Assembly (NCBI GenBank): GCA_028023455.1
Contig: JAQFVV010000055.1
Coordinates: forward strand, 5,054,030-5,118,029
Length of the DNA: 64,000 nucleotides
Reading direction: 5' to 3'
Source: Epiperipatus broadwayi
Lineage: Eukaryota > Onychophora > Udeonychophora > Euonychophora > Peripatidae
The notes beneath the pieces were generated by a model. It was not told where the DNA came from. It worked only from the letters and a program-made list of their open reading frames with translations, and did not search any database. The translations under genes and the position numbers were made by a program. Below are positions 21,053-33,069 of this stretch, one piece after another (positions within the stretch are counted from its first letter, which is position 1; each line of letters starts with the position of its first letter).

Positions 21053-21960
21053 TTGATTATTCAAACTTATGCCAAATGGCACTACAGTGGAGACCTAATT
21101 TTGTATTTTTATACGAGAGATGATGCAAAAAGCAAAATGAAAATGTTCAATAGATTGCAATTTATAGATAATAAGAGAATAGGCAAAATAGCATTTAATT
21201 GGATTATGAGTAAAGAACAGACATTAAATGGGTGAAAAAGGTAGTATGGTAAGAAGAAGATTTGGATAAAGACTTTATGCCATTATACTGTACTTCTACA
21301 AAAGGTGAGATGATTGTGTTAGGAGAATTGTTGAGGGTTATAATAGCAAGGAATGGGGTAGAAGAATAGATGCATTAATAAAAAATAGACAGGAAAGATG
21401 TAGAACTAATATGGAGAGAAAAAAGAGTTTAAATATATATAAAAGTAAACAGAATATTGATGTGCGAATTGATTTATGATAGTAGCAAGAAATGTAGTTT
21501 GCTGTTTAAGACCTGAACAGGATCGTTAGCAATACGGGAATATACATATAAATAGGGAAATGTGAGTGATTTAATCTGCAAGTTATGTAAGAAAGGCATG
21601 GAAAATATTAGGCATCTGTTAATTGAATGTAAATGCCTGCAAGTAGAAAGGGTACAAATAATAAAATTGTGGAAGAATAAATATAAACAAAGTGATTATA
21701 CAGAAAGTGGGTTTTTGGTTTTAAACTGGAGTTGGAAAAATATAAGGTGGATTTAGATATAAAAGCCGTAGAATGAACAAAGATAATGTTGTGGAAATAG
21801 GATGGAGCAGGATAAAGAAGAATATGGGAAAAACTTAGGTTGGGGAATAGAAAGGGAAAGGAAGTTGGCCAACAGGTTTCTTTGGGCATAGTGGCTGAGA
21901 TTCCGAGAAAGGAGAAGCTATAATGTATCGCATCGCACGTATTATCATTTATATATATAT
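21053..21960 (+). pseudogene. LINE 3' region remnant
   Basis: Fragmented frames on the plus strand include, at 21562-21756, LCKLCKKGMENIRHLLIEC, a C-X2-C..H-X4-C zinc knuckle as found at the C-terminus of many non-LTR retrotransposons. An upstream frame (21053-21235) may be earlier coding sequence. The 3' end near 21880-21945 matches other LINE tails here. Similar 3' ends are at 49075-49410 (plus) and 50060-50280 (minus). Stops and frameshifts make it inactive. Confidence 0.65.
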
Positions 21961-21964
21961 AAAT

Positions 21965-22550
21965 AGCGAAAATATTTCTTGTTATGATCTATTCGTGAAT
22001 ATTCATGACTTTATAAATATCAAAATTGGCACGCTTTTGAATTATTGGCATCATTTTGCCTATTTGGATTGAAAAATATTTAAAAATTCTAATATTAATA
22101 TTTTTATAAGGTTAGGAATTTATTTATCAAAGTATTCTTTTAAATAAACTTGTTCACCGCAAAACATTAACGTTCTCCGGTTTTGTGTATACTTTGAAAG
22201 AAAACTCAGTTAGTGCAAGGCAACTTCACAGCACCTCCCTATACCTCTGTAATATCAAAAACATATGTTTATTAAAAGTAAATACTATTTACAGTTATAT
22301 ATTGGACCATTTCCATTATATTGTTAAATTCAAATTTTTATTTATACACTTCAAATACATTCCTCTGTTGGCAATACCACATTGGTTAGTACAGAACTAA
22401 AAGTGTTATTCACCTCTCTTTTTCGAGTATTTCTGACCTGACCAGCATCAATTAATATGAGGATTGAATCTATAATCTTTAAATTTTATAGTGATATTCA
22501 TTTGCCTCATAATCAAAATGAATCCTATTTATAGAAGTATTTAAAAAACC
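21965..22550. other. No recognised feature
   Basis: Opens with an (AT)n run. A 71-codon frame at 22185-22400 has no known domain. Confidence 0.4.
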
Positions 22551-22860
22551 TCCTTTGTTATATTTTCATTTACCATTGTCAAACTTCCTCCACTCACAAC
22601 TTTGACGCCATCCATTTCAGATAAATACACTAATGATTATTACTAATCATTTACGAAACTAGAGATCATCTCTAGCACAGATATAAACTTTAAACCTCAG
22701 TTAAAGATTAATATATCTGATTTTTTTAAATTTACCCACACGGAGTTATTCACCTTTCTCTGACCCGTATGTAATATCTTTATAGATATAATAAACACCT
22801 CCACACTTCCCCATTCTTTTCAAATTCATATAAATAAAGATATAATAAAAGACAAATGCC

Positions 22861-22912
22861 CCTCAAGATGCATTCTGTGCTGAATCAGCACTCATCAGTT
22901 GTCCCAGGTCAC
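22861..22912 (-). ncRNA. Hammerhead ribozyme HH-C'
   Basis: On the minus strand GACCUGGGACAA, CUGAUGAG, UGCUGAUUCAGCA, CAGAA, then stem III UGCAU and C17. One A of GAAA is replaced and stem I is ACAA against UUGA. Probably inactive. Confidence 0.6.
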
Positions 22913-23257
22913 CATCTCTCATATATATCTCTATTATATGCAGAAGTATAAGTGTGGAGGTGTTTATTATATCTAAAAAGATATTACATAAGGGACAGAG
23001 AAAGGTGAATAACTCTGTGTGTGTAAATTTAAAAAATTAGATATATTACTCTTTAACTGAGGTTTAAAGTTTATATCTGTGCTAGAGATAATCTCTAGTT
23101 TTGAAAATGATTAGTAATAATCATTAGTGTATTTATCTGAAATGGATGGCGTGAAAGTTGTGAGTGGAGGGGGTTTGACAATGGTAAATGAAAATGTATC
23201 AATTTACTCTAGATAAATACTTCTGCATGTAATAGATATATATATATATGAGAGATG

Positions 23258-23314
23258 GTGACCTGGGCCAACTGATGAGTGCTGGTTCAGCAAGGAATGC
23301 ATCTTGGGGGTCAT
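23258..23314 (+). ncRNA. Hammerhead ribozyme HH-C'
   Basis: GACC..CCAA pairs with UUGG..GGUC and CUGAUGAG is intact, with stem II loop GGUUC. The second strand reads AGGAA instead of CGAAA. Stem III is UGCAU plus C17. Confidence 0.6.
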
Positions 23315-23389
23315 TTGTCTTTTATTATATCTTTTATTTATATGAATTTGAAAAGAATGGCGAAGTGTGGAGGTGTTTATTATATCTAC

Positions 23390-23700
23390 AAACCTCCTTT
23401 CCACCACATAATATCTAAAAATGCAAATGACTCCTAAGATACATTTCATATTGAACCAGCACTCAATATTGTCTCAGATAACAGTCTCTCATATATAACT
23501 TTAACATGTGTTCGAAGTTTCTCAATATTAAATTATTACATTATTGACTTACAAGTGTCAAACTTATTGCACACACAACTTTGACACAATCCATTCTACA
23601 TAAATCCTCACAAATTATTTATTAAACTAGAGATTGTCCTGAGCTCAGATATAAACATTAAACCACCGTTAAAGATTAATATATGTTTTTAAAAACACAT
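23390..23700 (-). mobile_element. HH-C' copy with decayed ribozyme
   Basis: A third unit in minus orientation. At 23428-23482 the ribozyme region keeps UGAAA and the stem II hairpin, but CUGAUGA has become AUAUUGA. Confidence 0.6.
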
Positions 23701-23885
23701 ACATATGGAACAATTCAAAACAAAGCAAAACTCTCCATATAGTAGTGCCATCTTGTGCTAACAAGAGCAATCAATGGAGAGTTTTGCTTTGTTTTGAATT
23801 GTTTAATAACAATTATGTGCTAGTATTAGATAGTGATCATGTGATGTTTAGTGGTTTAACATACATATGGAGTCATTTACCATCT
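23701..23885. repeat. HH-B tail palindrome
   Basis: 'aaagcaaaactctccatat' and 'ggagagttttgctttg' are inverted around the 'tgtgctaac' block, followed by 'gtgatcatgtgatgtttagt'. No ribozyme. Confidence 0.6.
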
Positions 23886-23940
23886 GTAATATCTTTTATA
23901 GATGTACTTAATATTACCTTCACTCTACCATACATTATTG

Positions 23941-24339
23941 CAGGGGTCCCCAACCTTTTTGCACTTAAGAGCACATTCTATAATACCGGTCAGGTGGCGG
24001 GCACCATTTATTTTTTCAACCGGGTGGCGAGCACCATTTATTTTTTTTAATGTAAATTTATAGTTGGATATTGTTAATAATACACATAATGTACAAAAAA
24101 ATATTTATTTCAAAAATAAAATTTTAACATATAATTAATGTTTATATTTTTACGCTGTAAAAGTATAATATATCCTAAAATTTGATTATAATATAATACA
24201 ATAATTTATAAGCAATTTTAAAAATTATATTTATTTGTATCAGATAAATAATTTTTTATCGTGTTCGGATAGCTGCGGGCACACATAAATTGGTCTGCGG
24301 GCGCCATGGTGCCCGTGGGCATAGGGTTGGGGACCCCTT
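23941..24339 (+). mobile_element. hAT-type MITE
   Basis: The left end CAGGGGTCCCCAACC and the right end GGTTGGGGACCCCTT are terminal inverted repeats of the hAT type. CATTATTG flanks both sides (23933-23940 and 24340-24347), a perfect 8-bp target duplication. The 399-bp body has no coding capacity and includes a duplicated 'cgggtggcg.gcacc' phrase. Confidence 0.9.
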
Positions 24340-24429
24340 CATTATTGAAACATCTTACTTATTTAAAAAAAATGAATATAATTTTTATTACATAAGAAAA
24401 TATGTTTATTTTCCATTTAACAAAACAAA

Positions 24430-25290
24430 AAAATCAAATGATTTATTGCTCCAAAGTTCGTACAAAGTTTGACCACCGGAAGTTTACTTTGAGCTCCAGA
24501 GTCTATCAATGCATTAAAACACACAAGGCAAGACTTTTATTAGAAAAAATAATTAAGCCAAGGTGTTTTAGATAAATATCTCACTTCATTTAAATGTATT
24601 AACAAAATCATCATCTGGTATCGCAGAAAAGGATTGTTGACTGTAAATTCAGGAAACTCTTATTTATCCATACAAGCAATATCCACAAACAGTTTTATAT
24701 ATACATGTATTAAAAGTTGGCAATATTTCAATATCATTAAAAAAAAAAAACCTAGAAGTGTCAAATATTAGGGGATATAGTCAATTAAAGGGACTGTAGA
24801 TAATAAAAAAGACCTATCTACTCATCTGCATGATTAGTGTAGTGGTAGGGTAGTAGATTTTGACCTCAAAATCCATCAATTGTGGTACCAATTCTGTTAC
24901 TTCAAGTCGTGAGCAATAAACTGTTCGATTATTTTTCTTTAATTTTATTGCTGATCAATAGAATAGGATCAAAGATAATAAAGTTTACAATATATTTTTC
25001 TCAGTGAGGAAGCCATTTTTTCTTCCAGAAAATAAGTTTAGTTTGCCAAAACATGGATTTGGGACAAAAATAATCTAGATGAAAAAAAAAGCCTCCACAT
25101 ACACAAAGATAATTCAATAAAATAAAAGTTAATCAAATGATTTATTACTCAGAAATTCATAAGGAGCTCAAACGCTAGAAGAGTCAGGGCTAAGCCACAT
25201 CTGTGGTCTTTCATTTCCGGAGTTTTCCATTCTATCACCACACTAAACTATTCAGGCCTATAAACTAAATCATTTTAGATTTTTATAAAT
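24430..25290. repeat. Scattered SINE copies
   Basis: Units of the SINE family seen at 40890-42150 occur in both orientations: minus near 24440-24530 ('ttgagctccagagtct') and 25129-25260, and plus near 24835-24930, where TAGTGTAGTGG (A-box-like) is followed by GGTACCAATTC (B-box-like). They are diverged. Confidence 0.5.
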
Positions 25291-25669
25291 TCAGATATGA
25301 AGTTAAATTTAGATTACATTCCGTGTACATTCCGTGTATGTTCTAAATGCAGAAATTAGATCTTTTTTTTTCAGATGACAAACTATATATTGAAATTTTA
25401 TTTTAACATTTATCTGTTCGAGTTTTTGCTTATAGAATAATAACCAATTTATAGAAAATGCTTGTGTACAATTCATATAATCCAACGAAAATTCGACTAC
25501 TTTTGGTACATACAATATATGTACGTTACAAAGAAATCTCTTCACTCTATACTAGAGACATCTAGTATAAACTTGACTAATCAATGGATATTAGATGCAC
25601 TGAGTTCAAGGTTATCACTGATTTAATCCTTTAAGTTAGAAACCAGTTTAACACCTACAATTAGCATAA

Positions 25670-25960
25670 AACTAAGATCATTAAAATACATATAACCAAT
25701 TAAACATCACATTACTCCAACTTATATAATGTTCCCATTTCAAAATCTAAAGCTCCTCAAAGATGAAAGCCAAATGTTAAAAACTATTCTGGGGATATTG
25801 GATAGGACAGCCCTGATTAAGGATTTATTAAATACTATCATTTGGCATCTATCGATTACTAAAACTTACACTAGGGGGCATAAATGTGGTGAAAAAATTT
25901 ACTGTTCATCCATTTACAACTTTCTTAAACACTTTATCAATACTATTTATTTATATCAAA
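25670..25960 (+). mobile_element. Decayed HH-B copy
   Basis: Carries the HH-B order: ribozyme remnant, 'gattactaaaacttacacta', 'ggggcataaatgtggtg'. The ribozyme site is listed separately. Confidence 0.55.
25745..25804 (+). ncRNA. Hammerhead relic HH-B
   Basis: Stem I (UCCUCA/UGGGGA and AUC/GAU ends) survives, but CUGAUGA has become AAGAUGA and GAAA has become AAAA. Inactive. Confidence 0.5.
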
Positions 25961-25974
25961 ATTAATAATTTTGA

Positions 25975-26020
25975 CTCTCCTGCAGTCATCATCAGAGCTC
26001 TTTACAATCCTATTTTTTTG
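25975..26020 (-). repeat. Penelope-type hammerhead-like relic
   Basis: On the minus strand AGCUCUGAUGAUGACUGCAG is followed by AGAGUCAAA, a decayed version of the motif at 17290-17333. Confidence 0.35.
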
Positions 26021-26029
26021 TAGTTTACA

Positions 26030-26755
26030 TTAATATGTATGGATTCAAATCCATGACCAAGACCAACACAATTTAAGCTAAAAAAAAATCAATAAATGAA
26101 AAAAATACATATAAAATTAATATGTACTGCAAGTTGTATTTTAAAGAAAACTAAAATTCATCTTTTAAAAGTATAAATTACAATGTCAACTTAATATCCT
26201 AATAAAATTTCACAGATTGTTGATTTCAAAACTTCTGTTTCTAGCAAGATAACTTTCAGTACCAAGCCTATCTGTGCTGGAAACCTCATCATACCTTGTA
26301 ATATTTCAATCCAGTTCAATTCCTGAATATGGTGAATCTTATTTTTCCGATAATAAACTCCTTATTAGAATCATACTCATACTAGAAAATGTAATGAAGA
26401 ATTCAAATGCTTAAACTTTTCTCAAAGAATTACCTCTTTGATGCTACCATCTGCTGTTTGCTGTTAATTCGCATTAGAAAGAGTTGTTAATCTACATTAG
26501 AAAGAGTTGTCGTTACTTCCATAATATTACAATGAAAACTATTCAAAGTGAAATCTTTTTTGCTATTTGTTATATTGTTTACCTTTTTGAAAAAAATGGT
26601 GTAGATTGTTAACTTAATTGCACTATATTCAGAATTTAAATCACTGACCATTTTACAGTTTTCTTTTTTAGAATTTTTTTTTTTTTCATTTTAGTGCTGA
26701 TTAATTTTGTGATTCTATTTTTCTGGATTATGATTAAAATTAATATGAAAAATAT
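26030..26755. other. AT-rich sequence, no feature
   Basis: A 20-bp direct duplication ('cattagaaagagttgt' at about 26473 and 26502) is the only pattern noted. Confidence 0.45.
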
Positions 26756-26760
26756 TTAAA

Positions 26761-27125
26761 ACACGCAAAAGTCTCCATCCAGTAGTGCCACTCATTGCAA
26801 GCCAGAGTAATCAATAGATGCAAGAAGGTTTGTGCATAAAGTCCCTATCTAGTGCCTACTCATCCAATATCCTCAGGCTAGTTTCTAGCTTGTGGCTTTC
26901 ATCAGTGAGGAGCCTTGGAATTGAAATCACAAGCCACAAGCTATAAACTAGTCTGGGGATATTGGATGAGTAGGCACTAGACAGGGATTTTATGTACAAA
27001 CCTTCTTGCATCCATTGATTACTCCGGCTTGCAATGAATGGCGCTACTGTATGGAGAGTTTTGCCTGTTTTAACAGCTTGAGCAAGCATGAGAAATGGTG
27101 ATTATGTGATGTTTAGTGGTTTAAT
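26761..27125. mobile_element. HH-B foldback
   Basis: The left arm (26765-26925, minus) and right arm (26926-27100, plus) mirror each other: 'gcaagaaggttt', 'tagtgcctactcatccaat', the ribozyme. The axis lies next to the ribozyme, so the right arm keeps only its 3' half (26930-26965). Confidence 0.75.
26863..26920 (-). ncRNA. Hammerhead ribozyme HH-B
   Basis: On the minus strand CCAAGG, UCCUCA, CUGAUGA, AAGC-CACAA-GCUA, GAAA, CUAGCC, UGAGGA, UA, UUGGAU. Core strands are intact. The 16.1 base is C instead of U, which disrupts the A15.1-U16.1 pair. Confidence 0.7.
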
Positions 27126-27129
27126 AAAA

Positions 27130-28330
27130 AATATTTAAAAATAATAATTAGAAAATTGCAGCAGAAAAATTTAATGCAAATAACCTCACAAATGTACTAA
27201 TGATGTCCAAAGCTTTACTCAAAACTGAAATGCTGTGAAATCATGTTCGTATTTGCTATTTCAACTATTAATACTTGCAGCATGTTTTTTTATTTCAGCC
27301 AATAACATTTCTTGATTTAGTCAATCCATCAGAAATGTCTACAATTTTTATATACTTTAGTTTTGGCCTTTTAACTTCGATGTTATTAAACTTAAATTCT
27401 TAATTTTTATAGCATATAACAAAGATTATTACAGTATATGCATTTAGGAGAATACTTTTACGTAAAATATATACAACATTATTGCTGAAAATTAAAAAAC
27501 CAAAAAGACAAGGAAGTTAAATTTTTAACTACGTTGTTGGTCACATCATTTTTATCAGTTTTTTATTTTAAAATGTTTTTTTAACTTGAATTTGACTTTC
27601 AATTTTTTTAAATGCCAACAGTTTTCAAATTCTCTTTACATTGTAAAAAATAATATTATTACAGTATACACAAGCATGTAAATAAATTAATGAAAATTAT
27701 AATCTTGAGGGGTAAAACATTAAAAGAATAAAACACACTTGAGAAATGCCTGGGGTAAAATAATTTACCAATCATTGTTCTTATCAGTTTCTTTGTATTA
27801 TGATACAACCAATCAGGTCATTGTTGGCTTGGTTTCATATTCAAATTTTGTATGACAGCATAGATAGTGACATCTTCAGATTTTTTTTTAAACTAATAAT
27901 TTTAGTGATGACTTAAACTAAGATTATAGATAACCACAAAATGGGGGGGGGGGGTAAAAATGATAGCAAAAGTCACCAACTTTAGAAAGAGATATGCAAA
28001 TTAAATCTTTCCATTACAAGAACTTTCATTTTGTTTTTTTCTGACATTAATGTTAATCATCTTACAAATTCTTCTTTTGTGGCTGATATTATTATAATAT
28101 ATACACCTAGAAAAATATTTTGAAAGAACATATGTGCAACATTTTGCTGCTAATTTTGAATATTTTTTTGACACCAAATTATTCATTTTCAAATTCTGCT
28201 TTTATGGCTTGTAATAGAACTGATTACAATATGTACATCTAGGAGAATGCTTTTAAACAAAAAATATATAAATTACAGTAGTTTTTACTACTAGAAATAG
28301 AAAGAGGTAAATATACTAAATTGATGACTA
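27130..28330. repeat. AT-rich, diverged internal repeats
   Basis: Phrases on the theme 'attacagtat..gcatttaggagaat' recur near 27425, 27655, 28090 and 28225, suggesting old tandem or dispersed copies. A G10 run lies at 27943-27954. No coding signal. Confidence 0.35.
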
Positions 28331-28334
28331 TTTT

Positions 28335-28695
28335 GAACTATTTCCATCATCTATCATTAAACATTGAATGTATAGAAAAATTTTAAACTTTATGTACATT
28401 TTTTTTGGAATGTAAACAACTTGTAATAGACAGCACAGGTTAGTAATTACACAATATTTCCAATAATATTAATCTCCAGTCCTCTTCAGGTGTTTATGGC
28501 TTGACATAGAGGTCAGACCAGCAACACCTGAAGAATACTGCTCAAAATGTTGTGTAATTACCAACCTGTGTTGTCTATTTGTGTGTTGTTATTAACAAGT
28601 TGTTTGTCTTTGAAAAAGTTTAAATAAACTTTAAATTTTTTCTACACATTCAATGCTTAATAGTAGGTGATGGAAATAATTTAACATATTATCAT
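28335..28695. repeat. Foldback with hammerhead-like centre
   Basis: The left arm (28340-28490) and right arm (28500-28690) are inverted: 'ttccatcatctatcatta' against 'taatagtaggtgatggaa', and 'agacagcacaggttagtaat' against 'attaccaacctgtgttgtc'. The centre carries CUGAAGAGGACUGGAG..GAAAUAUUGUGU on the minus strand and CUGAAGAAUACUG on the plus strand, decayed Penelope-type motifs. Confidence 0.55.
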
Positions 28696-28699
28696 ATAT

Positions 28700-29530
28700 A
28701 AATTGATAACTATGTTTGAATGGAAAAGAAGTTTGTCATTCTAGTATTCCCATTGGATTTTGCATTTGTTATATAAATCATAATTTAGTGAAAAACCGTA
28801 TTTGTTGTACTAATTATTCATTTCAGGAAACCTATTTGTAGCGGATGTCATTTAGAAAATGATCTGGAAATGTGGATACAATAGCACTGCCATCTAGGGG
28901 TCCCTAATTACTCAAAGTAGATGGCTCTTAAATAGGTAAAGAGAAATATCTTTTCAAAGTGTGGTTGTTAAGGAGGTAAAGACCACAAAACGGAATTATT
29001 AGTTTTAATTGATTTTTTCATGGACCAGTTAATTTAAACTTAGACCTACAAAATTATATAAGCGAGTAATCTTGTGTTCTGCTCAAAACCTTAAGAGGTT
29101 TTGAATCTCTGGTTATTAATTTTGATAGTTTAAAAATGTTGCTAAATATAAGAGTCTGACCCTATTCCTCATGAAAGACTAATGATTATTAAAAAATAAG
29201 TTGAGGAGTTGGATACAACACAATCATTTAATGTTTATTGATTACCCAAACTTGCAATGAATGGTTCTAGCATAAAGCAAATAGAGTGAATTGTTGTCCC
29301 CACCCTATGCAAATGTGGTATGGGATTATAGTGACATTACCTCATTCATTTCTGGTTGAGGGTAAATAAATAAGTAAGTACAGAGAAATTGCTTAATTTC
29401 ATTTAACATTTGTATGATTATGATAAACATTTAAATTGATTTATTTTGTAAGCCAATTTGTGCATTTGAACTGAGTAAGAGAACTAGATAACAGTGGGAA
29501 ATAATAAATAATCATCATCAATGATAGTTT
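28700..29530. other. No recognised feature
   Basis: Unique-looking AT-rich sequence without frames or repeat landmarks. Confidence 0.4.
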
Positions 29531-29534
29531 TCCA

Positions 29535-29905
29535 TTAATAGTAATCAAATGGTTTATTACATGGGATCTCTTAAGAATTTGAACATTGAAAGTAAGGCAA
29601 CTGGCCCAATTTATGTTTTTTGAGCTCCAGGGGTTGCCACCTTACCATCGCACATATAGGCACATTGAACGATTTATTTCTTGGGACTTTATAAGAAATT
29701 AGAGCAACAGAAGTGTCAGAGTTGAACTGTGATCCATAGATCTTAGGTTTCAGAGATTCACTCTACCCATTTCTATAAACCACATGACACAAATTGAATG
29801 GTTTAACACTTGGAAGTTCATAAGAAGTTTGAGCACTGGATATGATAGAACTGAGATGCCATCTACTGTTAGTTTGAGTAATTAGTGTTTTCAGATGGAA
29901 TTGCA
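29535..29905 (-). repeat. Three SINE units in tandem
   Basis: 'aatggtttatt.c.tgg' followed by 'cataagaa.tttgagca' recurs at about 29545, 29670 and 29798, each followed by 'gagctccagg'- or 'ccatctac'-type tRNA-like parts. Same family as 40890-42150, more diverged. Confidence 0.5.
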
Positions 29906-30475
29906 ATTTATTAATCTCCATTTCCAAACCAATGCCTTTATCAATGAAGATTTGATATTTAAATATGGAACTAGGGTAGTTACGCCTCTAACCATATTTA
30001 AAATAACCCAGCATAAAGCAATTAAAAACATTCTCCTTCATATTACAAGAGCATTTCTTCTATCTCTATGCTAGCGCCATTTATTGTAAGCTTAAGTAAT
30101 CAGAACTAATCAGGTAATAGTGTAATTTAGTCCCCAAATAGGTTTCTGGCATTTGCCTTTATCAATGATGACATGGGATTCAAAGCTGGAAACAATGCAG
30201 TATGTGCCATGGCTGCTCCTTTAAATTCCCTTTTACAATCAAGTCAGCAGATTGAAAAAAAAATCTATAATTTTTAACCCAAGTCAGTATCTGTATATTA
30301 GTTCTATTCTAACTGTAGACAGTTTTCCCCATCTAGGAATATTAATACCAACACAGCAGTGTTTATTCAAAATTACAATAGATGATGCTAGAATAGATAA
30401 AGTGAAAACGCCACTATACTGCAACAAGATGGAATGGTGTAATTCCATGTGTGCATGTTTAAATTTAAAAAACAA
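29906..30475. other. Decayed HH-B-like traces only
   Basis: Phrases near 30130 ('aaataggtttctggcatttg') recall HH-B on the minus strand but no ribozyme core survives. Confidence 0.35.
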
Positions 30476-30479
30476 CAAC

Positions 30480-31035
30480 AGATATATTAATCTTTAACTG
30501 AGATTTAAAGTTTATATCTGGGTTAGAAACAATCTCTAGTTCAACAAATAATTAGTAATAATCATTACTGTATTTATCCAGAGTGGATGATTTCAATGTT
30601 GTGGCTGGGGTAAATTTGACTCTTGTAATTCAAAATATAACGATTTAGATAAATATTGTACATATAATAAAGATATCTATGAAAGATGATGACTTAAGTC
30701 AACTGATGAGTGCTGGTTAAACGCAAAATGCATCTTGAGGCCATGTCTTTTATTGTATCTTTATTCATAGGATTTGAAAAGAATGGTATGGAGATTGTTT
30801 TAATATATTTATGAAGACATTAAACGTTAGAGAAATACGAATAACTCCATGTGTGTGTGTTTAAATTTTTAAAAAAACTTTAACTGATGTTTAAAGTTTA
30901 TATCTGGGTTAGAGACAATTTCTACTTGAAGAAATGAATAGTGAGAATGGTTACTGTATTTATCCAGAGTGAATCGTGTCAAAGTTGTGGGTGGAGTAAG
31001 TTTGATGCTTGTAATTCAAAATATAAGAATATATT
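30480..31035 (+). mobile_element. HH-C' tandem copies
   Basis: Two plus-oriented HH-C' starts ('aactgagatttaaagttta', then 'ctttatctgggttagagac') lie at about 30495 and 30885. The first unit contains the ribozyme at 30688. The second is truncated before it. Confidence 0.65.
30688..30744 (+). ncRNA. Hammerhead relic HH-C'
   Basis: GACUUAAGUCAA, CUGAUGAG, UGCUGGUUAAACGCA, AAA, UGCAUC, UUGAGG. The first core strand is intact. Stem II and GAAA are damaged. Confidence 0.5.
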
Positions 31036-31888
31036 TACAAACAAACAAAAAAACAATATTTTTTTAGTTGTATTTATGTCATGATGTGCTTATAATGTAA
31101 AAAATAAGATATTATATCTTTAATCGTGTTGATGGTATATGATTAAATTTTATTTTTATTATTCTTAAACACATAACATCTGTTTTAATTGGATTTTAAT
31201 AATGACATTTTTTTTTTATGTTTAAAAGAATTACCCACAATATGTGTATATGTCACGCAAAGATAATTAAGGTGTTCTTAAATATATATAAATGCTATTT
31301 GAAATGAGCAATTAAGTAAAGATAATAATAAATAAATTAAGGAGTTCTAGATCCACTGATCACGTTTCAGTTTAGACACTTCCGGTAGTCGAATTTCGTA
31401 TAACCCCTCGAGTATTAATCATTTGATTAATATTAATTACGCATACGAAACGATATTCAAATTCGTTTTACGTTAAGATATATTTGGGAGAATTGTTTTT
31501 TTAGAATTCCTTCCTTTACTGAATTTTTTATATTTGTTTTGGTATTAGTTTACTAATTTGTTATGACTATGACGGTTGAATAAACAGAAATAAATTCAGG
31601 GCCCCTGCTCATTTTGGAGATATTCTAGTCTAGACGCTATAATGACTCTGTAATAATAATATTTTGACATCAATTAATATTTTTATTAATTAAAAAAAAA
31701 TTATATTTACAAAAGTTTTATTTTTTAAAATTATCCTTTCATTATTTTTATCTTGTATGGAAGACGATTGTCGTCGATTCAGAAATGATGGAAGGAATAG
31801 CAACAAACTTATTCATACTTGGATGACGTCACGTATACGGATAAAACGTAACGAGGCAAGTCTTTGATCAGTGATCTTTAAGAGTAGA
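31036..31888. other. AT-rich sequence, no feature
   Basis: No repeat landmarks or coding frames seen. A few CpG-containing phrases occur at 31390-31470 and 31760-31860. Confidence 0.45.
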
Positions 31889-31889
31889 G

Positions 31890-32290
31890 TGAAAAGATAT
31901 ATCAATAATTTTTATTAGTCATTCACTAAACTAGAGATTATCCACTTAATAAATAATATTTCTGTAGTGTAATTTTCGCTATAACACTTTCACGCAAGGT
32001 GTCCGCTTTTAACACCTTGTAGAAAGTGTCATCATAAATATATGACCAAAGGTGTGAAAAGATATGTGATCCTAAGATGCACATTTCGTGCTGAAACAGC
32101 ATTCATCAGTTGGCACAGATCACAAACTTTTACACATATATTTAGCATTGTTCAGTATATATAGAGATAAGCAATTACTACAGTTTAATTGATGTGTCAA
32201 ATTTACCCACCATCACAACTTTGACACAAATCACTTAATGGAAGTATATTAATAATTTTTATTCATCATTCAGTAGACTAGAGATTAATC
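31890..32290 (-). mobile_element. HH-C element
   Basis: A nearly full unit in minus orientation: 'ttattagtcattcactaaac', 'agtgtaattttcgct', ribozyme, 'ttgatgtgtcaaattta', 'actttgacacaaatcactt'. Confidence 0.75.
32068..32121 (-). ncRNA. Hammerhead ribozyme HH-C
   Basis: On the minus strand GAUC pairs with GAUC, CCAA with UUAG, core CUGAUGA and CGAAA are both intact, stem II is UGCU/AGCA, stem III AUG-UG-CAU and C17. The 10.1 base is A instead of G, so the base of stem II is A.C. Confidence 0.75.
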
Positions 32291-32364
32291 ATTGAAAAGG
32301 TATGTGTGTAGGAGATATGAAGATGGTGGTTTCAGATAGAAAAAATTACAAGAGATGTTATTAT

Positions 32365-32690
32365 TATTGTTGAAATGATTGCAGAAAATATATATTAGCT
32401 AAAACAAAAGAATTTGTATACATTTTGTGGATTTGAAAAAAAAAAGCATTTGATTTAGTAATGTGGAATAAACTTATGACCATCCTGAAAAACAAATTAG
32501 TACATTGGAAAGAGAGAATATTGATGATTTGGAAGATATATACAGTACAAAGAATAAGAATCCAGCTAAGAAATAATGAGACTGAAGAGGGAGTATAGAA
32601 AAAGGAATTAGACAAGGATGCTACATGCCACCGTGTTTTTAATGTTTATTTATAAGATATGTTAGATAAATATTTAGAATTACAAGTGTC
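32365..32690 (+). pseudogene. LINE reverse transcriptase, 5' piece
   Basis: The plus-strand reading KKAFDLVMWNKLMTILKNK, then LMIWKIYTVQ and GIRQGCYMPPC matches reverse transcriptase motifs of non-LTR elements (AFD..., then IRQGC.LSP). Stops occur at two places. The domain resumes at 33070 after a ribozyme foldback insertion. Confidence 0.75.
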
Positions 32691-33062
32691 AAATTAACTC
32701 AACCCACATCTTTGACACCATCCACTTTAGATAAATATAGTAATGTCTATTATTAATCATTTACTAAACTAGAGCTTGTCTCTAGCACAGATATAAACTT
32801 TAAAACTCAATTGAAGATTAATATATCTGATTTTTTTAAATTCAATAAACAGACACATGGAGTTATTCACATTTCTCTTTTCCATGTGAAATATCTTTAT
32901 AAATATATTAAATAACCTCAATATTACCACATATTCTTTTAAATTCATATAAATAAAGATACAATGATGCATTTCATACTGAACCAGCATGAAATGCATC
33001 TCGGGGGCCATTTGTCTTTTATTGTATCTTTATTTGCATGAATTTAAAAGAATATGTGGTAA
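32691..33062. mobile_element. HH-C' foldback inside LINE
   Basis: 'gtgtcaaattaactcaaccc', 'aaactttaaaactcaattga' and 'ataaagatacaatgatgc' identify an HH-C' unit. The axis is inside the ribozyme stem II at about 32985, where 'gatgcatttca' meets 'tgaaatgcatc', so neither arm has a complete ribozyme. It splits the LINE reverse transcriptase. Confidence 0.7.
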
Positions 33063-33069
33063 TATATAA

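Larger units (their letters stand above)
22555..23345. mobile_element. HH-C' foldback (inverted dimer)
   Basis: The left unit (minus) carries 'catttaccattgtcaaactt', 'aaactttaaacctcagttaa' and the ribozyme at 22861. The right unit (plus) mirrors these and carries the ribozyme at 23258. The arms exceed 240 bp. Confidence 0.75.
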